Shown one piece after another: positions 1 to 7,172 of a stretch of DNA of 64,000 bases; within the stretch, counting starts at the first letter, position 1; the number at the start of each line of letters is the position of its first letter. The stretch lies in contig CALUMH010000011.1 in the NCBI GenBank assembly GCA_944321685.1, positions 1-64,000 on the forward strand, written 5' to 3'. Origin of the DNA: an uncultured Muribaculaceae bacterium (GTDB taxonomy: Bacteria > Bacteroidota > Bacteroidia > Bacteroidales > Muribaculaceae). A program made the translations under genes and the position numbers. The notes beneath the pieces are model-generated. The model worked only from the letters and a program-made list of their open reading frames with translations. It ran no database searches and was not told the origin of the DNA.

Positions 1-23
1 GTGGGAGAGTAGGTCACCGCCCC
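1..23 (+). rRNA. rrf: 5S rRNA, 3' end only (partial)
   Basis: The first bases, GTGGGAGAGTAGGTCACCGC, resemble the conserved 3' end of bacterial 5S rRNA (the GAGAGTAGG segment and closing strand), and a strong intrinsic terminator follows at once. The rest of the gene lies left of the window, so an rRNA operon probably ends here. The exact 3' end is uncertain by a few bases. Confidence 0.75.
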
Positions 24-34
24 ATAAAGGAAGG

Positions 35-77
35 AGCCCGGACAGCTGTCAACAGCCGCCCGGGCTTCCTTTTTTTT
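35..77 (+). terminator. Intrinsic terminator after 5S rRNA
   Basis: A 14-position stem (35-48 with 53-66, two A/C mismatches, loop TCAA) is followed by TTCC and a run of eight T. It fits the end of an rRNA operon and separates it from ftsY. Confidence 0.9.
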
Positions 78-205
78 CTATTCACCCCCGACCCCGCCAT
101 CCGTACGGAAAACTTTGGGTTGAACTTATGAAAGCTGCTGCACGGCACACTTTGTGCATGATTTCGAGGACAGTAGATAATTAGAATGGTTCCGGTGGAG
201 CTTGT

Positions 206-238
206 GTTGCTGCTTTTGGCTGTTTTCAAATAATTTTG
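206..238 (+). promoter_or_regulatory. Possible promoter for ftsY-rimO-isochorismate synthase run
   Basis: TAATTTTG at 231-238 matches the Bacteroidota -7 box TAnnTTTG, with GTTG at 206-209 spaced 21 bp upstream as a weak -33 box. It lies about 30 bp before the ftsY start. Pattern match only. Confidence 0.35.
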
Positions 239-269
239 TACATTTGTCAAAAATTTAAGGAATGGGCTT

Positions 270-1223
270 ATGGGCATATTCAGTTTTTTCTCGAAAGAAA
301 AAAAGGAAACACTTGACAAGGGGCTTGCAAAGACCAAGCAAGGTGTATTCTCGAAGTTGACGCGTGCTATTGCAGGAAAATCGAAAATCGATGACGACGT
401 GCTTGATAACCTTGAAGAGGTGTTTGTGACTTCGGATGTGGGTGTAGATACCACCTTGAAAATACTTGACCGCATACAGAAGCGTGTGGCTCGGGATAAA
501 TATGTGGGTACGGGCGAATTGAACGACTTGCTGTGTGAGGAGATTACCGATATGCTCGCCGAAAACGAGACCGATACGGGTACCGATTTCACTGTTCCTG
601 AGGATAAACGTCCATATGTGATAATGGTTGTGGGTGTGAATGGTGTGGGGAAGACAACCACCATAGGCAAACTTGCTTACCAGTTTAAGAAAGCCGGAAA
701 CAGTGTTGTGCTCGGTGCTGCCGACACGTTCCGTGCCGCTGCCATTGAGCAACTCGACATTTGGGGCGAGCGTGTGGGAGTTCCGGTTGTGAAACAGAAG
801 ATGGGCGCCGATCCTGCATCGGTGGCATTTGATACGCTTACATCGGCAAAAGCGCATGGAGCAGATGTGGTTATTATCGATACCGCAGGCCGCTTGCATA
901 ACAAGAAAGGGCTGATGGATGAGTTGACCAAAATAAAGAATGTGATGAAGCGTGTGGTGCCCGATGCTCCGCATGAGATATTGCTTGTGCTTGATGGCTC
1001 AACCGGGCAAAATGCTTTTGAGCAGGCTCGTCAGTTCGTGGCAGCCACCGAGGTCAATGAGCTTGCCATAACCAAGCTTGACGGCACAGCCAAGGGTGGC
1101 GTGGTTATAGGCATAAGCGACCGTTTCAAGATACCGGTCAAATATATAGGGCTTGGCGAGGGGATGGAAGACTTGCAGATATTCCGTAAAGACGAATTTG
1201 TGAAATCGCTCTTTGGAAAATAA
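270..1223 (+). CDS. ftsY: Signal recognition particle receptor FtsY
   Basis: FtsY is the SRP receptor GTPase that docks ribosome-nascent chain-SRP complexes at the inner membrane and hands membrane proteins to SecYEG. The 317-residue protein has a short charged N-terminus and a helical N domain (about 25-100), then the SRP-type GTPase: P-loop GVNGVGKTT (122-130), DTFRAAA (152-158), DTAGR (204-208) and TKLDGTAKGG (268-277). It lacks the long acidic A domain of the E. coli protein, as is usual in Bacteroidota. ATG at 270 is the first in-frame start. rimO follows 60 bp downstream and is probably co-transcribed; the ftsY-rimO order is common in this phylum. Confidence 0.97.
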   Translation: MGIFSFFSKEKKETLDKGLAKTKQGVFSKLTRAIAGKSKIDDDVLDNLEEVFVTSDVGVDTTLKILDRIQKRVARDKYVGTGELNDLLCEEITDMLAENETDTGTDFTVPEDKRPYVIMVVGVNGVGKTTTIGKLAYQFKKAGNSVVLGAADTFRAAAIEQLDIWGERVGVPVVKQKMGADPASVAFDTLTSAKAHGADVVIIDTAGRLHNKKGLMDELTKIKNVMKRVVPDAPHEILLVLDGSTGQNAFEQARQFVAATEVNELAITKLDGTAKGGVVIGISDRFKIPVKYIGLGEGMEDLQIFRKDEFVKSLFGK

Positions 1224-1283
1224 TCTTTTTCATGATTTGGAGGCCGAGTCTCTTCTTTGAGGAGATATGGTAAATTACTACTA

Positions 1284-2594
1284 ATGGTAAAGAAAAAACG
1301 TATAGACATCATCACATTAGGGTGTTCAAAGAATTTGGTTGACACCGAGCGCTTGTCGCACCGCCTTGCCGCAGCAGGTTATGAGGTGGTGAACGATAGC
1401 GATGACGTGTGTGGCGACATCGTGGTAGTGAACACGTGCGGATTTATCGGTGATGCCAAGCAAGAGTCGATTGACACCATTCTTGAACTTGCCGAAGCAA
1501 AAAAAGAAGGACGCTTAGGACGCATTTTTGTCATGGGGTGCCTGTCGCAACGCTATTTCGAGGAATTGAAAACCGAATTGCCCGAAGTGGATCATTTTTA
1601 TGGCAAATTTGACTGGAACGGGATTATCGATGACCTTGGAGCCGAGGTTCCGCCCACGGTGAAACCTTATGAGCGGCGTGTGACCACTCCGCCACATTAT
1701 ACATATTTAAAAATATCGGAAGGCTGCAACCGCTTTTGTGCTTTTTGCGCCATACCGCTTATAACCGGCAGGCACACTTCGGTTCCGATGGAAGAATTGG
1801 AAGAAGAAGTACGCCTGCTTGTTGCCAAAGGGGTCAAGGAATTTAATGTCATAGCGCAAGACTTGTCGTCGTATGGAATAGACATATACGGCGAACCATG
1901 CCTTGCCGAACTTATAGACCGCCTTGCCATGATTGAAGGTGTGGAATGGTTGCGCTTGCACTATGCCTATCCGGCACAATTTCCGTGGGATGTGTTGCCT
2001 GTGATGGCGAAGCATGGCAACGTGTGCAAGTATCTCGACATTGCATTGCAGCACATAAGTGACAAGGTGCTTTCCAATATGCGCCGACATATCACCAAAG
2101 CCGAAACCATGGAGTTGATAGAGAGGATACGTCGCGAGGTGCCGGGAATACACCTGCGCACTACACTGATGGTAGGTTTCCCCGGTGAAGGTGAGGCAGA
2201 GTTTGAGGAATTAAAGAAATTTGTCGAGTGGGCGCGTTTCGACCGCATGGGAGCATTTGCTTACAGCGAGGAAGACGGCACATATGCCGCAAAGCATTTT
2301 GCCGATGTCGTTCCCCAAGAAGTGAAAGATGCCCGCCTTGCCGAAATCATGGAGTTGCAAGAGGGGATAGCCCTTGAACTGAATGAGCAAAAGGTGGGCA
2401 GGACACTGAAGGTGATTATCGACCGGGAAGAACCCGATTTTTATGTCGGACGTACCGAGTATGACTCACCTGAAGTTGATCCGGAGGTGCTTGTGCGCAA
2501 GCCGTCGGGCGGTCTCGGAATCGGGAAATTCGTCAATGTGACGATAACCGAGGCATTGCCTTTTGAATTAGTTGGAGAAGTAAAGAAAGTATAA
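1284..2594 (+). CDS. rimO: Ribosomal protein S12 methylthiotransferase RimO
   Basis: RimO is a cytoplasmic radical-SAM enzyme that methylthiolates a conserved aspartate of ribosomal protein S12. The 436-residue form starting MVKKKRID has the N-terminal MTTase domain with cluster cysteines C14 (LGCSKNLVD), C52 (NTCGF) and C86 (GCLSQR), then the radical-SAM motif CNRFCAFC (C148, C152, C155), and a C-terminal TRAM-like segment. LGCSKNLVD is typical of RimO rather than MiaB. An in-frame ATG at 1257 would add nine residues (MRRYGKLLL) not expected in the family, so 1284 is preferred. The next gene starts 5 bp after the stop, which points to an operon. Confidence 0.95.
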   Translation: MVKKKRIDIITLGCSKNLVDTERLSHRLAAAGYEVVNDSDDVCGDIVVVNTCGFIGDAKQESIDTILELAEAKKEGRLGRIFVMGCLSQRYFEELKTELPEVDHFYGKFDWNGIIDDLGAEVPPTVKPYERRVTTPPHYTYLKISEGCNRFCAFCAIPLITGRHTSVPMEELEEEVRLLVAKGVKEFNVIAQDLSSYGIDIYGEPCLAELIDRLAMIEGVEWLRLHYAYPAQFPWDVLPVMAKHGNVCKYLDIALQHISDKVLSNMRRHITKAETMELIERIRREVPGIHLRTTLMVGFPGEGEAEFEELKKFVEWARFDRMGAFAYSEEDGTYAAKHFADVVPQEVKDARLAEIMELQEGIALELNEQKVGRTLKVIIDREEPDFYVGRTEYDSPEVDPEVLVRKPSGGLGIGKFVNVTITEALPFELVGEVKKV

Positions 2595-2599
2595 ATAAA

Positions 2600-3643
2600 A
2601 TGGATAACACTGTTATCATTGAGGCCATAGACAAGGCCATCAGGCACAAGGCACGGTTTTATGCCTATCGCCTGCCGGGTGAGCAACAATTGCACTTCGG
2701 AGCGCAAATCATCGATCAGCGCACACCCGAAGGGTTTATGATTGTGCCATTTGTCGAAAAGCCCGATTGTATGCCATATTTCATTTCGGCTCAATTCGAT
2801 GCCGAGAAATATGTGAAGCTGCCTGTTTCGTCGTTGCCTGTCACTTCGTTGCACAAGGTTGCAGAGACTTCGACCACACGGGAAGAATATATGGAGAGTG
2901 CCGCACGTTGCATCGATGCATTGCATCGTGGCGATTTGCGAAAGATAGTTTTGTCGCGCGTCATTGTTGATGAGTTTGCTCCGTCGCTGACGTGGACACG
3001 TGTGTTTGAGCGGTTGCTCGACCGTTGTCCCGACGCATTTGTATTTGTGTTTAACAGCGAGGCCACCGGAGCATGGATGGGTGCATCGCCCGAGCGGTAT
3101 TTGAGCTACGATGGCAGCAGGTTGCGCACAATGGCATTGGCTGGCACAAGGCTTGCGGGTACGCCCGGTGACTGGGGAGAAAAGGAGAAAGAAGAACAAG
3201 CCATTGTTGCCGATTACATAGAAGGAAAATTCACCGATTCGAAAATAGAGTGTGAACGCTCTCAGTTGATGACGCGTCCTGCCGGTAACGTCGAGCACTT
3301 GTGCACCGAATTTGCAGGCATTGTCACACGCCCGTCGCAAGTGGATGGAATGCGAAACACATTGCACCCGACACCTGCTCTTGGCGGCCTGCCCGTAAAG
3401 GCTGCCGTTAAGATGATAGGAGAAGTGGAAGGGCACAGCCGCCGTTATTATGGCGGATATATGGGGCCAGTAGGGTCTGACGGACAGTTTGAACTGTTTG
3501 TCAACGTGCGTTCACTTGAATTTGACGGCGAACGCTATTGCATATACGTCGGCGGAGGCTTGACGAGTGGTTCGGTTGCCGAGCAGGAATGGGATGAGAC
3601 TTGCGGCAAGGCGGCTTTGTTGCAAAGCGTGCTTGGAGATTGA
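2600..3643 (+). CDS. menF: Isochorismate synthase (MenF/EntC type)
   Basis: This chorismate-binding enzyme should convert chorismate to isochorismate, the first step of menaquinone synthesis in anaerobic Bacteroidota. The 347 residues show the family core: RKIVLSR (114-120, with the lysine that activates water), GASPERYL (161-168), AGTR (181-184), HPTPALGGLP (256-265), GHSRRYYGGYMGP (278-290) and VGGGLTSGS near the C-terminus. Salicylate or anthranilate synthases are alternatives within the superfamily, but HPTPALGG and the lack of a glutaminase partner favour isochorismate synthase. No other men genes are in the window. It sits 5 bp after rimO and ends at a terminator, so it is probably the last gene of the ftsY transcript. 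Confidence 0.87.
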   Translation: MDNTVIIEAIDKAIRHKARFYAYRLPGEQQLHFGAQIIDQRTPEGFMIVPFVEKPDCMPYFISAQFDAEKYVKLPVSSLPVTSLHKVAETSTTREEYMESAARCIDALHRGDLRKIVLSRVIVDEFAPSLTWTRVFERLLDRCPDAFVFVFNSEATGAWMGASPERYLSYDGSRLRTMALAGTRLAGTPGDWGEKEKEEQAIVADYIEGKFTDSKIECERSQLMTRPAGNVEHLCTEFAGIVTRPSQVDGMRNTLHPTPALGGLPVKAAVKMIGEVEGHSRRYYGGYMGPVGSDGQFELFVNVRSLEFDGERYCIYVGGGLTSGSVAEQEWDETCGKAALLQSVLGD

Positions 3644-3650
3644 AGTCCGG

Positions 3651-3691
3651 TGGCAGGAGAGAAATAGTTGTGGCTCCTGCCATGCCTTTTT
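3651..3691 (+). terminator. Intrinsic terminator after isochorismate synthase gene
   Basis: A 9-bp stem TGGCAGGAG (3651-3659) pairs with CTCCTGCCA (3674-3682) and is followed by TGCCTTTTTA. Confidence 0.75.
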
Positions 3692-3778
3692 AGATGAAAA
3701 CTTGTCGTAAGAAGGTGAAATAGAACATTTTTTGTGCGTGTGAGCAATCGGGAGCAAAAAAATATTGAAGAAAATTAT

Positions 3779-3786
3779 TAAATTTG
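3779..3786 (+). promoter_or_regulatory. Possible -7 box for the PP2C-like gene
   Basis: TAAATTTG matches TAnnTTTG and lies 53 bp before the ATG at 3839. No good -33 TTTG was found at the expected spacing, so support is weak. Confidence 0.3.
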
Positions 3787-3838
3787 CAAAAAACAGAGGG
3801 GAAACCCCGCTTCAAGCCTCGTCAAACAAATTAAGGAA

Positions 3839-4699
3839 ATGATATTTAAGATTGCAACACCACTATCCAATTGTGCAAATGCCACAGGCATAAGCGGCAG
3901 GGAAGATTATGTGTATCCTGCACCCGGTACGGCAGATACCGGTAGCCGTATGTTTGTGGTATGTGATGTGAAAGGCCGGCAGGAAATCGACGAGGTGGCT
4001 TGCCGTGCAGTGTATCATGCCGTGTGTGATGCCGTGAGTGTGGGGCATGATGCCGCCAAACCGTTTACGGAAAGGACTTTTGACGAAGCGTTGCATTCGG
4101 CGAGCGATGTACTTGATTCGATTGACGGGATTGATGATGCTAAGATGGTGCGCAATGGCGATGTGGCTCTTGCTTTTGCGTTGTTGCACCGTGGCGGTTG
4201 CTTTCTTGCCACCACCGGCAGTGCCCAGGTTATGCTTGTGAGACCCGGGAAAGGCATAGTGTTCCGTTCACGCAACACAGATGAACGCATGAGGCTGGGC
4301 GGAGAGCAGCAGGAGCACAAGCTTAATGCCGCTGTTAAGAACATAACCGACCTGAAGCCCGGCGATTACATATATCTGAGCAATGACAAAGGTGGCATTA
4401 TGGCCGATGATGAAATAGTGGAATTGCTTGCCGATGAAAAACTTACCGATGCCGAAAAACTTTCACGACTGAGCCTTGCTACGGTTGAAGGCGACAGCCG
4501 CCGAGAATATTTGGTACACATAACCGATGTGCAAACCGATAGTGAAACCGGCGTCATCGAGACCCGTGAAAAGCGTCTTAAAGCCGGCAAGGTGTTGCAT
4601 GGCCCGTTGGTTGTGGCAGTGGTTACTGCATTACTTGCATTGTGGTTTATGCTTGTGTTTGCCATATCGTCTTATGTAATAGACCGCTTTGATTTGTGA
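3839..4699 (+). CDS. PP2C-like membrane protein with degenerate active site
   Basis: The 286-residue protein follows the layout of bacterial PP2C Ser/Thr phosphatases. An N-terminal GREDYVYP (20-27) keeps the E-D pair of the first motif. VVCDVKG (41-47) stands where VCDGMGG is expected. GSAQ (127-130) replaces the usual GDSR, and SNDKGG (181-186) sits at the SDG motif. The late DN metal ligand motif appears as SRREYLVH (220-227). A hydrophobic segment (about 256-281) near the C-terminus should be a single membrane anchor with the enzyme domain in the cytoplasm. Several metal-ligand or phosphate-binding positions are lost, so it may be a pseudophosphatase, a phosphoprotein binder or a very divergent enzyme. 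It has its own upstream region between terminators. Confidence 0.6.
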   Translation: MIFKIATPLSNCANATGISGREDYVYPAPGTADTGSRMFVVCDVKGRQEIDEVACRAVYHAVCDAVSVGHDAAKPFTERTFDEALHSASDVLDSIDGIDDAKMVRNGDVALAFALLHRGGCFLATTGSAQVMLVRPGKGIVFRSRNTDERMRLGGEQQEHKLNAAVKNITDLKPGDYIYLSNDKGGIMADDEIVELLADEKLTDAEKLSRLSLATVEGDSRREYLVHITDVQTDSETGVIETREKRLKAGKVLHGPLVVAVVTALLALWFMLVFAISSYVIDRFDL

Positions 4700-4829
4700 T
4701 ACCCCGCTTGGCAAGCATTGGATTGGTAGCGCAATTCGCATCTTATGTTATCGGGGAGTGATACACAAAAAGAGTTCTTTGAGATACCCCGTCACTTTAT
4801 GAAATCGGAATAATTACGCGCATAAAAGC

Positions 4830-4860
4830 ACCGGGAATTTGCACCTCGCAAATTCCCGGT
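4830..4860. terminator. Terminator hairpin between convergent genes
   Basis: A perfect 13-bp stem (4830-4842 with 4848-4860, loop of 5) lies between the rightward PP2C-like gene and the leftward GH92 gene. The minus strand has TTTT close after the stem; the plus strand has no T-run. The 265-bp gap holds nothing else recognisable. Confidence 0.7.
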
Positions 4861-4964
4861 TACTATAAAACACCTAAAAAATTAAACTAAGAATTACAAA
4901 CCTAAAAACAAATCCATGAATAAACCTTAATTATATCGTTTTCAAATTATGCGAGTTCATATTA

Positions 4965-7172
4965 CTATTTTGATGTGAGCCATATTTGTAAAGTTCCTCC
5001 ATCGACTATCGCCTTGTGGGGGAGCTTGAAGTCGGTTATTTCCTTACCGTTGATAGTTATCTTATCAACGTATATGGCATTTTCATCACTTTCCTTGTTT
5101 ACAATTATCTCGAATTTACGCCCGTTGCCAACGTTGATGGCAGCCCGGTCGATTAAAGGCGAACCGATTATGTATTCGCCCGATGCCGGATTTACAGGGT
5201 AAAACCCGAGGGCACTGAAAATGTACCATGCCGACATTTCGCCACAGTCGTCATTTCCTGCGTAACCCGACGATGAAGTGTTGTAGAGTGTACGCATGAT
5301 GTGGTTGACAAGTTGTTGCGTTTTATGAGGTTGTCCGGCAAGTGTGTACAAGTATGCCACATGGTGGCTCGGTTCGTTGCCGTGGGCATAAAGGCCCACA
5401 AATCCCGACGCATTGTCATTCTTTTGACCGCTTGTGACAGTTGAAGTGAAAAACTCGTCAAGTTTGTTGCAAAAAGCCTTTTTGCCGCCAGTCAGTTCAA
5501 TAAGTCCTTCCACATCGTGCGGAACATACCAGTAATATTGCCAGGCATTGCCTTCGGTGAACGGATAGCCGCCATTGGCGCCGTATTTATACGGGTCGAA
5601 AGGTTCAATCCATTCCCCACGGCTGTTGCGTGAGCGGAAAAATCCTGTGCCATGCGTGTCGTGCAGGTTGCGGTAATATTGTGCGCGAGCGTCAAACCGG
5701 GCCATGTCGTCGGTTTCACCCATGACTTGTGCCAGTCTGGCTGCACACCAGTCGTCAAAACTCTGCTCAAGAGTAATCGACACCGATTGCGATTGCAGGT
5801 CTTCGGGCATATACCCGTATTTTTCCCACACGTCGAACGGCGAATTAAGGTGAGGCGTGGTCAGGCTTGCTTTTACAGCCTCATATGCGTGGATGCTGTC
5901 TATTCCGGGTATCCCTTTTAATATTGCATCGGCAATTACCGGTACGGCATGGTTGCCTATCATGCAATAATTATCTTGTCCCCACAATTGCCACACAGGC
6001 AGATATCCGTAGTAATCATACTGGCGTATCATGCTTGCCACAAACCGGGCTGTGAGTTCCGGTTCGATTATCGTGTAAAGCGGATGTGCGGCACGGAAAG
6101 TATCCCACAGCGAGAATGTGGAATAATGCTCGTCGCCGTCGGCAAGTTGGCGCGTGGCATAGTCGGCGGCCATATATTGCCCGTTGCAGTCCGACATCAG
6201 GTTGGGTTGTATCATTGTGTGATACAGTGCGGTATAGAATATCTCTTTTTCGTGTTCCGACGCTTCAATTTCGATTTTGCCGAGTTGCTTGTTCCATGCC
6301 TCGTATGCTTCATTTTTTAGCGTGTCGAAACTTTTCCCTGCTGTCTCGGTCTGCATATTCAGCCTTGCATTATCAATTGAAACCGGCGATATGGCCACGC
6401 GACATTCCACCACCGATTGGTGTCCGAAGTCGAATAAGGCCTTTAGAGCAGTACCGTTGGCAACCGGGGAATTGTGTGTGATTGTACCGCCATTGTCTAT
6501 GACCCATTCGGCAACGGGGCACGAAAATTCCATGCGGAAGTAAATCTTGCGCAATCGTGCCCATCCTGTTATGATTCGGTATCCTTCCACTGCATCGGGA
6601 GCAACCACACGTATTTGCGAGGCGATGATTTTGCGCCCCCAACTGTTTTTGTTGGCCGAGTGGTCGAGGTCGAGCCTTATTGCCGCCGACCCGGTGCAGG
6701 TGTCGCCGAATGTGTAGCGGTGCAGGCCTACACGGCGTGTGGCTGTCAGTTCGGCATTGATATTCTCATCTTTAAGTAGCACTTGGTAATATCCGGTGCT
6801 TGCACTTTCGTCATTGTGTGAGAAGCCGGAACTTGTGCGGTTGCGGTCCTTTACAGGCAACACCAGTATGTCGATGAAATCAGATGCCCCCGTTCCGCTC
6901 AGCCGTGTGTGCGAGAACCCGTATATTGTGTCGTCGTTATAGTCATATCCGGCAGCACAATCCCAGTCGGGAACTTCACGTGTGTCGGGCGACAGTTGTA
7001 CCATTCCGAAAGGCATTGTCGCTCCCGGATAGTTGTTGCCGCTCAGTCCGCCCGCGATGGCACCGGTGCCAATGAATGGGTTGACATACCGTGCAACATC
7101 GGCTGCCGGCAGCTGCAAAACAGCAGCTGCCAACATAGCCGTAAGCCATATATATCGCTTGTGTGATGTCAT
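4965..7172 (-). CDS. GH92 family alpha-mannosidase, secreted
   Basis: GH92 enzymes are calcium-dependent exo-acting alpha-mannosidases that trim N-glycans or yeast mannan. The 735-residue protein has a signal peptide (about 1-23), then YVNPFIGTG and NYPGATMPFGMVQLSPDT of the N-terminal beta-sandwich, and the (alpha/alpha)6 domain with EGNAWQYYW (E540, expected catalytic acid by analogy with characterised GH92 members), GNEPSHH and GNDDCGEMSAWY (D641/D642, expected base region). Length and motif order are normal. Its ATG overlaps the stop of the upstream GH95 gene by 4 bp (ATGA), so the two are translationally coupled. Linkage specificity cannot be read from sequence. Confidence 0.93.
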   Translation of the reverse strand: MTSHKRYIWLTAMLAAAVLQLPAADVARYVNPFIGTGAIAGGLSGNNYPGATMPFGMVQLSPDTREVPDWDCAAGYDYNDDTIYGFSHTRLSGTGASDFIDILVLPVKDRNRTSSGFSHNDESASTGYYQVLLKDENINAELTATRRVGLHRYTFGDTCTGSAAIRLDLDHSANKNSWGRKIIASQIRVVAPDAVEGYRIITGWARLRKIYFRMEFSCPVAEWVIDNGGTITHNSPVANGTALKALFDFGHQSVVECRVAISPVSIDNARLNMQTETAGKSFDTLKNEAYEAWNKQLGKIEIEASEHEKEIFYTALYHTMIQPNLMSDCNGQYMAADYATRQLADGDEHYSTFSLWDTFRAAHPLYTIIEPELTARFVASMIRQYDYYGYLPVWQLWGQDNYCMIGNHAVPVIADAILKGIPGIDSIHAYEAVKASLTTPHLNSPFDVWEKYGYMPEDLQSQSVSITLEQSFDDWCAARLAQVMGETDDMARFDARAQYYRNLHDTHGTGFFRSRNSRGEWIEPFDPYKYGANGGYPFTEGNAWQYYWYVPHDVEGLIELTGGKKAFCNKLDEFFTSTVTSGQKNDNASGFVGLYAHGNEPSHHVAYLYTLAGQPHKTQQLVNHIMRTLYNTSSSGYAGNDDCGEMSAWYIFSALGFYPVNPASGEYIIGSPLIDRAAINVGNGRKFEIIVNKESDENAIYVDKITINGKEITDFKLPHKAIVDGGTLQIWLTSK

